Shown in pieces: positions 1 to 7,426 of a stretch of 14,224 nt of DNA; the first letter of the stretch is position 1; the number at the start of each line of letters is the position of its first letter. The DNA lies in assembly GCA_002352185.1 (NCBI GenBank), contig DEHY01000009.1:705-14928 (forward strand), written 5' to 3'. Both the position numbers and the translations under genes were made by a program. Under the pieces are notes generated by a model. That model worked only from the letters and a program-made list of their open reading frames with translations, had not been told where the DNA came from and did no database searches. This DNA comes from Competibacteraceae bacterium UBA2788. GTDB taxonomy: Bacteria > Pseudomonadota > Gammaproteobacteria > Competibacterales > Competibacteraceae.

Positions 1-284
1 TGTCCACCCTGCCGCCGGGTACGCCAACCTGGATCGCGCTGCGCGCTACCGACGTCGCTCTGGCGCGTCAGCCCGTGGCCGCAATCACCATTCAAAATCA
101 GGTGCCGGGCCGCATTCTTAATCTACGGCGCATTGCTGACCGCATCGTGGCGGAAGTGGATATTGGCGTGCCGATCCTGGCTGAAATCACCGTCAAATCC
201 GTTCACGACTTGCGACTGGTGGAAGGCGATACGGTCTATTGCCTGTTCAAGGCCCGCGCCTGGCACTATCTGGGCGCAGCCTGA
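1..284 (+). CDS. modC: Molybdate ABC transporter ATP-binding protein ModC, C-terminal TOBE domain (partial, 5' end off window)
   Basis: The reading frame is open from the first bases of the window and ends with TGA at 282-284. What is visible is about 93 residues: a stretch ending ALRATDVALAR, then ITIQNQVPGRI and a beta-rich tail ending AWHYLGAA. This is the pattern of the TOBE (Mop-like) domain at the C-terminus of ModC, where the DVxLA segment precedes the SIQNxLPGxI strand. ModC is the cytoplasmic ATPase of the high-affinity molybdate importer ModABC, and its TOBE domain binds oxyanion in a regulatory role. The ATPase core (Walker A and B, ABC signature) lies outside the window, so the assignment rests on the tail alone. 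Another TOBE-bearing ABC ATPase is possible but fits less well. The gene is convergent with the MFS gene that follows. Confidence 0.75.
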   Translation, partial: STLPPGTPTWIALRATDVALARQPVAAITIQNQVPGRILNLRRIADRIVAEVDIGVPILAEITVKSVHDLRLVEGDTVYCLFKARAWHYLGAA

Positions 285-356
285 AATCATCTGCATCATT
301 TAGCGCGGCATTTAATCGGTATTTAACCGTCCCAAAAACGATGGTTGATGCAACGG
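285..356. other. Convergent intergenic spacer with imperfect tandem repeat
   Basis: This 72-bp gap separates the end of modC from the end of the MFS gene on the other strand. It contains two near-identical AT-rich units side by side at about 310-331 (ATTTAATCGGT then ATTTAACCGT). The short palindrome CGGT-ATTTA-ACCG is formed where the units meet. A second small hairpin, GTTG-ATG-CAAC, lies near 343-353. Neither is followed by a clear T-run, so I do not call a terminator, although convergent genes would be expected to need one. Confidence 0.35.
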
Positions 357-1688
357 TCAGTCACCGAGGGTGATATTGCGGCAGCGGGTTTCGTGCAAAA
401 AGGTCGAGGCCACGATAGCCAGCGCCACGCCGCCCAGCGTCAGGAAAAAACCGGCCCGGTAGTCGGCGAAACCGTACACCCGCACCCCGTTCGCCATGGC
501 GCCGTTCCAGCTCAAATCCATGATCCAGCCAAACAACGGCTGAAAGATGGCCGCCCCCAAAAAGACGCCGGTATTCACCAGAGCGATAGCCATGCCCGAC
601 AGCGCAGGAACCATGACCTCCTTCGCCCCGGCGTAAGTCAGGATAAACGACCCGCAACTGAAACCCATCAGCGCAAACCAGGCCATGCCCGGAACGCCCG
701 GTGTCCAGTGCGCATAGACAATTCCCAGCCAGGCCAGTCCGTACAGCAGCGTGCCGATGACCAGCGGTGGTTTGCGACGCCCCAGCCGGTCGGAAATCCA
801 GCCGCAGAATAAGGATCCCAAGGCAAAACCGGCCAGGGCGATGCTGGTGTACAGAGAGGCGGCGGATCGCTCCAGACCATGCACATCGCGGAGAAAGGGA
901 ATCGCCCACAGACCCAGAAACGCCAGCATACTGCCGGCCATGCCCAAATTGATCCAGAAGCCCGGCCAGACCCGGGGCGTGACCAACACCCCCATCAGAT
1001 CATGCCACCAGTGCTGTTGCCGCCCCTCATGCCGCGCCTTGCCCTCCATCTCCCGGATCGAGGGAAAACCCGCATCCTCCGGCGTATTGCGCACCCCGAT
1101 CCACGACAGCGCCGCCAGCGCCAAAGCCAGAACGCCGAGGGCCACAAAAACCGTGCGCCACGACCAGATGGTTAACACTCCGGCCAGGGGGCCAGCCGCC
1201 AGGAGAGCGCCGACATTGCCCAGCAACAGGGTCAGACCGCTGATAAATCCGTAATCCCGGTCCCGGAACCAGAGGGTGTTGCTTTTCATCAGCCCCACAA
1301 ACACCACCGACACGCCCAGCCCCACCAGCGCCCGCCCCAGCGCCGCCTCCCAGAACGTGTCCGCCAGGCCAAACAGGATGGAGCCGATGCCGGACACTCC
1401 ATTGCCCAGCGTCACCGAGAGCCGTGCGCCCACCGTATCCGCCAGCACCCCCGCCGGGATTTGCATGACGGTATAGAGGTAGTAATACATGGCCGCCAGC
1501 GACCCCAGCGCGGCCCCCGTAGCCCCAAAATCCCGCATCAGGTCAGCGGAGACCACCGCCGGAGCAATCCGGTGAAAAAAAACCAGGATGTAGGACGTCG
1601 CCAGGAGGGCGTAAATAGACCAGCAAACGCGGACGAAACGGGCGGAGTCGAATGTCTTGAGCGCCGTCCTCGCCGTCGGAGTGGTCAT
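357..1688 (-). CDS. Major facilitator superfamily (MFS) transporter
   Basis: This 443-residue protein has the usual length and about 12 hydrophobic segments of an MFS secondary transporter in the inner membrane. The MFS loop 2-3 signature is visible as GVLADTVGARLS (about residues 80-91). The equivalent loop 8-9 signature is GWISDRLGRRKPP (296-308). The motif-B arginine sits in RALVGLG (119-125). A charged central loop (about 200-232) joins the two six-helix halves. The N-terminal half (FHRIAPAVVSADL) resembles the sugar-phosphate permease/MFS_1 type, but the substrate cannot be read from the sequence. The ATG at 1688 is preceded by GGGGAG at a spacing of about 9 bases. It overlaps by ATGA the stop of a 46-codon ORF, which suggests translational coupling. 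Confidence 0.88.
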   Translation of the reverse strand: MTTPTARTALKTFDSARFVRVCWSIYALLATSYILVFFHRIAPAVVSADLMRDFGATGAALGSLAAMYYYLYTVMQIPAGVLADTVGARLSVTLGNGVSGIGSILFGLADTFWEAALGRALVGLGVSVVFVGLMKSNTLWFRDRDYGFISGLTLLLGNVGALLAAGPLAGVLTIWSWRTVFVALGVLALALAALSWIGVRNTPEDAGFPSIREMEGKARHEGRQQHWWHDLMGVLVTPRVWPGFWINLGMAGSMLAFLGLWAIPFLRDVHGLERSAASLYTSIALAGFALGSLFCGWISDRLGRRKPPLVIGTLLYGLAWLGIVYAHWTPGVPGMAWFALMGFSCGSFILTYAGAKEVMVPALSGMAIALVNTGVFLGAAIFQPLFGWIMDLSWNGAMANGVRVYGFADYRAGFFLTLGGVALAIVASTFLHETRCRNITLGD

Positions 1689-1825
1689 CTCTGCACGCTC
1701 CCCGTCGCGCCCGCCAGTTTTCCGCCGACATCGCAGTTCCAGTAATCATCAACATGTACGGCAACCCGCAGCGCCCGAACGACGGTTTCATCCAGGCGGG
1801 CATGGATCAGGGAAAGCAGGGGCAT
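1685..1825 (-). CDS. Small ORF (46 aa) overlapping the MFS start, function unknown
   Basis: The ORF starts with ATG at 1825 and ends with TGA at 1685-1687. The stop overlaps the ATG of the downstream MFS gene in an ATGA arrangement typical of coupled translation. AGAGAA lies about 7 bases upstream of the start and could serve as a ribosome binding site. The product begins MPLLSLIHARLDETVVRALR, continues through VAVHVDDYWNCDVGGKL, and has no membrane segment. I do not recognise it. It could be a genuine small protein, a leader peptide controlling entry into the transporter gene, or chance. The ATGA overlap and the lack of any other gene in the 239 bases between amylase and MFS favour translation. 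Confidence 0.4.
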   Translation of the reverse strand: MPLLSLIHARLDETVVRALRVAVHVDDYWNCDVGGKLAGATGSVQR

Positions 1826-1927
1826 AATGCGTTCTCTTTGCAATCGGGTTTTATGGGGTTTCCGGTGGCAACCCCAGGATAATCAAGATCCATGTGTCGG
1901 ATCAGACAGGCAGTGAGCCATCATCGC
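1826..1927 (-). other. Spacer after amylase gene, with a 6-bp hairpin
   Basis: This 102-bp gap lies between the amylase stop and the small ORF start. It holds an inverted repeat, GGGGTT (1855-1860) and AACCCC (1870-1875), around a 9-base loop. Neither strand has a proper T-run after it, so it is more likely a leader or processing hairpin than an intrinsic terminator. I found no convincing sigma-70 promoter. Confidence 0.3.
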
Positions 1928-4108
1928 CTATCGCAGATAAGCCCCGTCAGTCCCGATCTTGCCCGGCCCATTCAGCACATAAATCCCGGCGGAGTTGCCG
2001 CGCACCGAGAAGGAGAGATGACCGTGGTTCACAGTGATTTCATTGCCCGTCACCGCATCACGATAAACCCCGTTGCGGATATCGCCCACTTCAATATGCT
2101 GGTCGCCGCCAATGGCGAGACCGACCACCGCATAACTCTCGCCATGGTTGTGGTCGCGGACAAAACGGATGCCGCTGCCCCACTCGTTAACGTGGCTCAT
2201 CGCCCCCTTTTGTAAGGCGGGAATGCGGCGGCGAATCTGGTTAAGCCGCTGGAGATGCTTGTACAGCGGATTATTCTGTGTCTCGTTGATGCGCTGGTCA
2301 GTGAGATGATCGCCAAAATAGGCGCGACCCGTAGTATCCAAAGTGTCATCGTTGCCGATTACATCCTGCGGCGCGCCCTTCATGAACTCGATTTCCTCGC
2401 CGTAATACAGGCAGGGAATGCCGCGCACCGTCCACAACAGGTTATAGGCCGCCGCCGCCATCCACTGCTCGCCCTTGAAGCGGAAGCGGAAATCATTGTC
2501 CGGCCCCACATCGTGGTTTTGCAGGAAGGTCACCAGCGTGGAGGCATTACCGTAAATCCAGTCCATCTCCAATACCCGCCCGACGCCGTCATAACTGCCG
2601 CGACTCAGATTATCGCGGAAGGTCGAGAACAGGCCGAAATCGAGCATGGGAAAGCCTGAATCGCCGCCGGAATGCGGATTGCGCGGATCGTGACCCAGCC
2701 GGGTGTACCACCACGGGCGAATAAACGACGGGCCGTTGTCGCCGCCGCCCATATCGCCCCAGCCATAGCCTTTCACCAGATTTTCGCCGAATACGAACAG
2801 CCCCGGCTTATGCGCTTTCCAGGCGTTGACGTATTCCAGCAGATTGTCGCGCTCGACATGTTTCACGGTGTCAATGCGCAGCGCATCCACCCCCATATCG
2901 AGATAGCGGTTGATGGAGCCGATTAAATAATCCTTGACGTTCTGCCGGTCGGTGGCGAGGTTAATGCAATCCCCGGCGATATGTTTCCGTTGCACCGCCG
3001 CGCTTTCCCAGTCGCCGCCGCAAATAAAACCCTCCTGCATGTACCATTCGGGATCGAGATTATTAGCGTCAATGCCGAAGAAGCGGCCTGGGTTATAACC
3101 GGGCTTGGGCACGGTCTCTCCGGTCTTGGGATCAACCAGCGGGATTTTTCCTTCCGGGTCGGAATTATGCCGCTCCCGATACCATTCCGGCGCAACCGGA
3201 TTATCAATATCATCACGGTTCGGCCAAGCGTAATTGCCGAGAGTGCCTTGATACGGGCCGTGATTGACCCGGCCTTGTTCCGAGCCTTGCGGCACATAAT
3301 ATTTAATCGGCAGATGGTCAATATGAACCTTGCCGCGAATGCCGTACTGGCAGGAGTGATTGACCACCACATCCTGAATAATCTTGATGCCGCGCTTGTG
3401 CGCCTCGTCGATTAAATCCTGATAGGTCGCGTCGGGCGATTCCAGCCGGGGATCAATCCGGGTCCAGTCATAAGCATGGTAGCCGTGATAATCGAGGCCG
3501 CTGCGATTCTCCACCGGCGGGGTGATCCAGATTGCGGTAAAGCCGAGATCGCGGATGTAGTCGAGACGCTGAATCAGTCCCTTGAAATCGCCGCGCCAAT
3601 GCGGGTCTTCGGCTTTTCCGGTTTCACGGTTGAACTTGATCCGGTCGCGGCAGAAAAAGTTATTACCCGGATCGCCGTCGTAAAAGCGGGTGGTGATCAG
3701 AAAGTAGATGGTCTCTTCACGGAAATCGCCCAGCGGGCCGGAGGGGTCAATCGGGGGATGAGTCTCAACCGGAGCAGCCATAACCGGCGCCGATGCCTGG
3801 TTTGCATCGCTGGCGCTGCTTAGGCCAGCTTCGGCTTCAGCCTGACTTTCATGCCAGCGACCGTTAGCGTAAAACCCGCTGCGTTCGAGCCGCAGATCGC
3901 CGGTCTGATGACGACTGTCATCGTTGAAGACCAGACTTGCGGCTTCGGCGCCCTTGATCCGGTGGACGAACCAGCCGTCGGCTTCCGCCGTCATCGGCAC
4001 GCCCGGCCAGGTCGAAGCCTGAGCGCCAGGCTGGATATTCCAGTAATGAACATGAACGGTATTCGCCCAGCCGGCGGGCTTGTGGAAGTAAATAATGAGT
4101 TCGGGCAT
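1928..4108 (-). CDS. GH13 alpha-amylase with N-terminal starch-binding module, probably cytoplasmic
   Basis: This 726-residue glycoside hydrolase cleaves alpha-1,4 links in glycogen, starch or maltodextrin. Residues 1-85 look like a CBM26-type starch-binding module (IIYFHKPAGW, HYWN, WPGVPM, ending GFYANGRW). An Ala/Ser/Pro-rich linker follows to about 125, and the (beta/alpha)8 barrel starts at EETIYFLITTRFYDGDPGNN. All four GH13 regions are intact: DVVVNH (246-251), GVDALRIDTVKH with nucleophile Asp413, FVFGEN with acid/base Glu442, and FLQNHD with stabiliser Asp533. A beta-sandwich C domain forms about the last 90 residues. No signal peptide is visible, so the substrate is probably intracellular glycogen or imported dextrin. 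Exact specificity (amylase or cyclomaltodextrinase-like) cannot be decided. The ATG at 4108 has only a weak purine-rich stretch upstream (GGAATCCGGA). Confidence 0.92.
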   Translation of the reverse strand: MPELIIYFHKPAGWANTVHVHYWNIQPGAQASTWPGVPMTAEADGWFVHRIKGAEAASLVFNDDSRHQTGDLRLERSGFYANGRWHESQAEAEAGLSSASDANQASAPVMAAPVETHPPIDPSGPLGDFREETIYFLITTRFYDGDPGNNFFCRDRIKFNRETGKAEDPHWRGDFKGLIQRLDYIRDLGFTAIWITPPVENRSGLDYHGYHAYDWTRIDPRLESPDATYQDLIDEAHKRGIKIIQDVVVNHSCQYGIRGKVHIDHLPIKYYVPQGSEQGRVNHGPYQGTLGNYAWPNRDDIDNPVAPEWYRERHNSDPEGKIPLVDPKTGETVPKPGYNPGRFFGIDANNLDPEWYMQEGFICGGDWESAAVQRKHIAGDCINLATDRQNVKDYLIGSINRYLDMGVDALRIDTVKHVERDNLLEYVNAWKAHKPGLFVFGENLVKGYGWGDMGGGDNGPSFIRPWWYTRLGHDPRNPHSGGDSGFPMLDFGLFSTFRDNLSRGSYDGVGRVLEMDWIYGNASTLVTFLQNHDVGPDNDFRFRFKGEQWMAAAAYNLLWTVRGIPCLYYGEEIEFMKGAPQDVIGNDDTLDTTGRAYFGDHLTDQRINETQNNPLYKHLQRLNQIRRRIPALQKGAMSHVNEWGSGIRFVRDHNHGESYAVVGLAIGGDQHIEVGDIRNGVYRDAVTGNEITVNHGHLSFSVRGNSAGIYVLNGPGKIGTDGAYLR

Positions 4109-4274
4109 GACGATCCGGATTCCGGGAAGTAGGGAACGATAAGAATCATGCAGCCTGCAATCCGCTGCTTCGGAGCGGATCAGGCAGCCAATACTGATTA
4201 TGGCACAGGCCGCCTCGTGGGGTTGCTTAACTTTAAGTCTATAAAATATCTGAGAATATCCATATTTCTCCCAA
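4109..4274 (-). other. Spacer upstream of the amylase gene
   Basis: This 166-bp stretch must hold any amylase promoter, unless the gene is read through from the DUF4178 cluster. It is AT-rich in its upstream half (around 4225-4274), with several TATA-like strings on the minus strand. I could not pair a -35 with a -10 at a standard spacing with confidence. No gene or strong hairpin was found. Confidence 0.3.
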
Positions 4275-4415
4275 TCATTTGTGATAAACGCCCCGCGCCG
4301 TGCCCGGCGGGCTTTTTGCTTCGCTGGCGCTGAAAACGCTCCAGCCCCGGTATTGGGCTGTGGCGAAGAGCGCCAGAATCAGCACACCACTGATCAGATA
4401 GCTGCGATACAGCAT
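4275..4415 (-). CDS. Small single-pass membrane protein (46 aa) downstream of DUF4178 gene
   Basis: This short gene starts with ATG at 4415 and ends with TGA at 4275-4277. A strong ribosome binding site, GGGAGAG, lies 7 bases before the ATG. The product starts MLYRSYLISGVLILALFATA, which is one membrane helix, followed by QYRGWSVF and a polar tail ending ARGVYHK. It begins 26 bases after the stop of the DUF4178 gene on the same strand, so the two are almost certainly co-transcribed. The shape suggests a small inner-membrane partner of the DUF4178 protein. I do not recognise a named family, and the function is not known to me. Confidence in the gene comes from the strong ribosome binding site, the clean membrane segment and the tight spacing. 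Confidence 0.65.
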   Translation of the reverse strand: MLYRSYLISGVLILALFATAQYRGWSVFSASEAKSPPGTARGVYHK

Positions 4416-4441
4416 GAGCGGTCTCTCCCGGATTCCATGGT

Positions 4442-6367
4442 TCAATCGTCCTTGCTCTTGCCGGACGAGCCATAATCGCTTTCCGCCCAGCGGGTACGCT
4501 CGAAGGCCCGCGCCCGCCAACCAAAGAACAGCGGCGCAATCAGCAGCCCCAAAAGCGCCAGGAAGAAGTTGGCCCAGCTTGGCGTATCGCGGAATATCGT
4601 CAAGGTGCAGGTCACGGTTGGGGATGTGGGCGGCAATTCCCCCTCGACGCTCAAGTAGTAGATACCCGCCGGAATTTCGGACAGCACCGCCTCGTCGCCG
4701 GCGTTGCCCTCCGACCACTTTTCCCCCTCGTCCACTCCCTGGTAATAGCTGATCTCGCGGCTTATGGCGTAACTGGCGCCGGTTTCACGCTCAATCAAGG
4801 CCAGATCCAGATAAATCCAGTTGTTATCGAGGTTGGTTTCGGCGCGAATGACCAGATTCGAGTCGCGCCCGCTCACGGCGAACGGTTCACTGGTCAGCGT
4901 TTTGTCCCTGGCGGCTGCATCGAATATAAAGGTCTGCTGATGCACCTGCTGATCGGAGGACAGCGCGAGGGTCACGATCTGACCGACGATGAGCAATCCC
5001 AGAAACAGCCGGCGGAGTCGCCGGAATTTGGGCCGCTGCGCCGCGTAGGGCGAGGGTTGGTTGGGAGCCACGCCGCTGCGTATCGGCAGCGGTTGTTCGA
5101 GTGCGAATGCGGCCTTGATCGCGCCCGGTTCGACATAGTGCGCCAATGACCAGATGATTTCCTTATTGGTCCGTTCCAGGCTCAACTGGAAGGGCGGATC
5201 GATATAATCGCTGACCTCGCAATGTTCGCCGACTTTCACCCGCCAGTAGAACTCGCCCAACACATAGCTGATCCTGGCTTTGGCGGTCTGGAAATGCCGG
5301 TAATTTCGGCCTTGATGGGATGCTCGGCCCTGCGCTCCGTAACCGGTGACCTGCGCGGGTTCGGTGGTGGTCTGGACCAGATTCCAGTGGCCGTTGTACT
5401 CCACCAGCCAGCGAAAGCCTTGCGTGCGATTGAACAGCAGGTATTCGCTCCACTCATAATCCACCTCTTCCACAGTCACTACCCGCCGCAGATAGCCGAT
5501 GGTTTCGTATTCGGTGTTTTCCAGTGTGCCGCACGCGCCCAGTGGAATAATCGGTTCGTGAGTAACCTGGGCCTTGAATTTGGACAGGATGCGGAAATTT
5601 GCGTCGGTGATGTCGATGATCGAACCGCAGGCGCCGCAGGCCAGGGTTTCGGTATAGCCCTTGGCGCGGACGGTCAGGGCGCTGCCGCAGCCGGGACACT
5701 GGAAGGATTGCGCCTTGATGCCGGCGTCCGTTTCCCATCCGACTGGCAACACCTCACGCAGCCGGGTCAGCTTCAGATCGTCAAAGCGCACCTGCTCGCC
5801 AACGAATACCAGCGGCGGCGTTTCGCTGTAATCCAGCGTAGCAAACACATTGCCGACAGCCTGCAAATCCACTACGGGCGCGTCATAACCGGGACCGACC
5901 CGGATCGGCAACTCGCCTTCGCCGGCGATGCAGCGGGCAGTTTCGATGTTGGTAATCTGGAACGCGCGACCCCTCAGGGTCAGAGTTTGACCGGCGCGCA
6001 ATTCAGGGAAAGCGGGTAAGGGTTCGGGGGGCTGGATCAGGGAAGTTACGGTGTAATTGCCCAGCGTTTCGCCCAGCCAGCCACCGCGCTGGTTTTCAAA
6101 CAGCAGATACCACTCATTCCAGAGACCTTGCCCATAGCGCAACTGAATGCGTCCGACCACGGTGAAGCGGGCCTTGCGATAGGCGCCCTCGGCGCCGATT
6201 TGAATCAGCGAGGGATCCGGCAACAGTTCGGCCATCCTGCCGATGTTTTCCAGCGCCAGATCGTGGCGAATCAGGGTGCTTTTGCAGTAGTTGCAGACGG
6301 CCAGGATAGAGACGGCGGACCGGAAATTGATCGCGGCGCCGCAGGAAGGACAGTTGGCAGTTTTCAT
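4442..6367 (-). CDS. DUF4178 protein: two zinc ribbons, two DUF4178 domains, two membrane helices
   Basis: This 641-residue protein is internally duplicated. Zinc ribbon 1 is CPSC (6-9) with CNYC (25-28), followed by a first DUF4178-type beta domain (about 56-200: WNEWYLLFENQRGGWLGE). Zinc ribbon 2 is CPGC (224-227) with CGAC (244-247), followed by a second copy (about 273-410: YEWSEYLLFNRTQGFRWL). A membrane helix at about 452-470 leads to an external beta-rich domain (about 471-598, containing IPAGIYYLSVEGE, reminiscent of PPC-type domains). A second helix (about 599-617) and a short charged tail follow. The duplicated zinc/DUF4178 part should be cytoplasmic. DUF4178 genes are often found near DUF350, polyamine-synthase-like and PspA-related genes, which suggests a membrane or stress role. 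No enzyme activity is established from what I can see. It lies 87 bp after sir2 and just before the 46-residue membrane protein. Confidence 0.83.
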   Translation of the reverse strand: MKTANCPSCGAAINFRSAVSILAVCNYCKSTLIRHDLALENIGRMAELLPDPSLIQIGAEGAYRKARFTVVGRIQLRYGQGLWNEWYLLFENQRGGWLGETLGNYTVTSLIQPPEPLPAFPELRAGQTLTLRGRAFQITNIETARCIAGEGELPIRVGPGYDAPVVDLQAVGNVFATLDYSETPPLVFVGEQVRFDDLKLTRLREVLPVGWETDAGIKAQSFQCPGCGSALTVRAKGYTETLACGACGSIIDITDANFRILSKFKAQVTHEPIIPLGACGTLENTEYETIGYLRRVVTVEEVDYEWSEYLLFNRTQGFRWLVEYNGHWNLVQTTTEPAQVTGYGAQGRASHQGRNYRHFQTAKARISYVLGEFYWRVKVGEHCEVSDYIDPPFQLSLERTNKEIIWSLAHYVEPGAIKAAFALEQPLPIRSGVAPNQPSPYAAQRPKFRRLRRLFLGLLIVGQIVTLALSSDQQVHQQTFIFDAAARDKTLTSEPFAVSGRDSNLVIRAETNLDNNWIYLDLALIERETGASYAISREISYYQGVDEGEKWSEGNAGDEAVLSEIPAGIYYLSVEGELPPTSPTVTCTLTIFRDTPSWANFFLALLGLLIAPLFFGWRARAFERTRWAESDYGSSGKSKDD

Positions 6368-6454
6368 GGGTCCTGCTTCTTATACCATGCATTTTCCAGT
6401 AATTCTCAGGTCTTATCGGATATATCGCGCCGGCGATGTGATGCGCTCAAGATG

Positions 6455-7249
6455 CTACATCCTGTCCTGTCTCGTGTTCAGCGCCTGCTGGAACGCCTGG
6501 TGGATGGCGCGCAAGCTGACTGCCGCGCCCGAAGTCAGTTTGTAATCCACGAAGCGACTCACATTCGTCTGGCCGGGATTGATTTCCACGGTAGGGGTAC
6601 CGATCTGGCTGGCTTGCGCCACCGGGCCGGCGATGTAGGGAAACACGCTGGTGGTGCCGATGCTGAACACCAGATCAAAACCCTGCTCCAGTTCTGCGTA
6701 CAAATGCTGAATCTCGGGGGACGGCAGCGCTTCGCCAAACAGCACCACCCGTGGTCGCACCAGCGCGTGACAGCGCGGGCAGGACGGTGGCATCTCCAGC
6801 CCGCTATAGTCCGGCACGGTGGCTGCGTAGTTGCAGCGGGTGCATAGCAGATCGTGAATGTCGCCATGAATTTCAATCAGATTGCGGCTGCCCGCGTCGC
6901 GATGAAACCCGTCAATATTCTGCGTCAGCACACAGACCTCAAAACGATCCTGCCACTCGGCGATGATAGCGTGCGCGTCGTTGAAGCGCGCCCCGCGACA
7001 GGAATATTCGATCTGATGCAGATATTTCCAGGTAATAGCCGGATTGACTTCGAGCATTGAGCCGGACAGCGCGGTTTCGATGGAGAAGTTCTCTTCAGTG
7101 GTCTGGTCATTGTACAGTCCACCAATGCCGCGATAGGTTGGCAGGCCGGAGTCGGCGGAAATACCCGCACCGGTGATGAACAGCAGCCGGCGGGCGCGGC
7201 GCATCTCCTCGACAATTCGGGCGACAATGGCGGGATTAGGGCTGGACAT
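6455..7249 (-). CDS. cobB: Class III sirtuin, NAD-dependent protein deacylase
   Basis: This 264-residue cytoplasmic enzyme removes acyl groups from lysines using NAD+. Motifs in order: GAGISADSGLPTYRG (27-41, NAD binding), TQNID (109-113), catalytic His128 in IHGD, a zinc site C136-x2-C139 with C157-x2-C160, RPRVVLFGE (about 165-173), and SIGTTSVFPYIAGP (196-209). The length and the intact zinc site are those of a housekeeping CobB/SRT deacetylase. In E. coli CobB a Tyr-x-x-Arg pair gives desuccinylase activity. The matching region here reads KYLHQ, so Tyr76 is kept but the Arg position is Gln. This suggests, without proving, that deacetylation is the main activity. The start ATG at 7249 has GAGG about 8 bases upstream. 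The gene follows a strong terminator and is probably first in its transcript. Confidence 0.92.
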   Translation of the reverse strand: MSSPNPAIVARIVEEMRRARRLLFITGAGISADSGLPTYRGIGGLYNDQTTEENFSIETALSGSMLEVNPAITWKYLHQIEYSCRGARFNDAHAIIAEWQDRFEVCVLTQNIDGFHRDAGSRNLIEIHGDIHDLLCTRCNYAATVPDYSGLEMPPSCPRCHALVRPRVVLFGEALPSPEIQHLYAELEQGFDLVFSIGTTSVFPYIAGPVAQASQIGTPTVEINPGQTNVSRFVDYKLTSGAAVSLRAIHQAFQQALNTRQDRM

Positions 7250-7342
7250 AATGGAGCCTCACTGGAGCGATGGAGGGAATTATTGAAAATTCCAGCTACC
7301 AAAAATAGCAGAGTCCAGCGCATTCGTCCCGTTAGCAGCCTC

Positions 7343-7382
7343 AAATGAAAAGGCCTTCGCGTTGACGAAGGCCTTTTCATTT
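7343..7382. terminator. Strong bidirectional intrinsic terminator between hppA remnant and sir2
   Basis: This is a perfect 17-bp inverted repeat. The left arm AAATGAAAAGGCCTTCG (7343-7359) and the right arm at 7366-7382 enclose the 6-base loop CGTTGA. The arms contain A-runs on one side and T-runs on the other (CCTTTTCATTTT on the + strand), so the hairpin can end transcription in both directions. It sits 44 bp after the hppA stop codon, reading on the minus strand, and before the sir2 start. It was probably the original hppA terminator. Confidence 0.85.
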
Positions 7383-7426
7383 TCCTCATGCCCATGTTGA
7401 TCACGGGCAGCCAGAGAGAACAGCCA

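Noticed and set aside
1543..1803. 86-codon minus-strand ORF overlapping the MFS start
   Set aside because: It runs deep into the MFS coding region in another frame and has Arg/Pro-rich shadow composition. The 46-codon ORF with the ATGA overlap is the better candidate in this gap.
4292..4317. GC-rich hairpin followed by TTTTT on the + strand
   Set aside because: It lies within the coding sequence of the small membrane protein, which is transcribed from the other strand. No + strand gene lies upstream to terminate, so it is likely chance.
5222..6019. 265-codon + strand ORF opposite the DUF4178 gene (also 6128-6847)
   Set aside because: These are antisense shadows of well-supported genes (DUF4178 and sir2), with no recognisable protein features.
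6455..7249. Sir2 as an anti-phage defence component
   Set aside because: It is a stand-alone, canonical class III sirtuin with a zinc site and usual length. No Argonaute, HerA, TIR/SLOG-type or other defence partner is present. The neighbouring DUF4178 gene is not a known defence partner.
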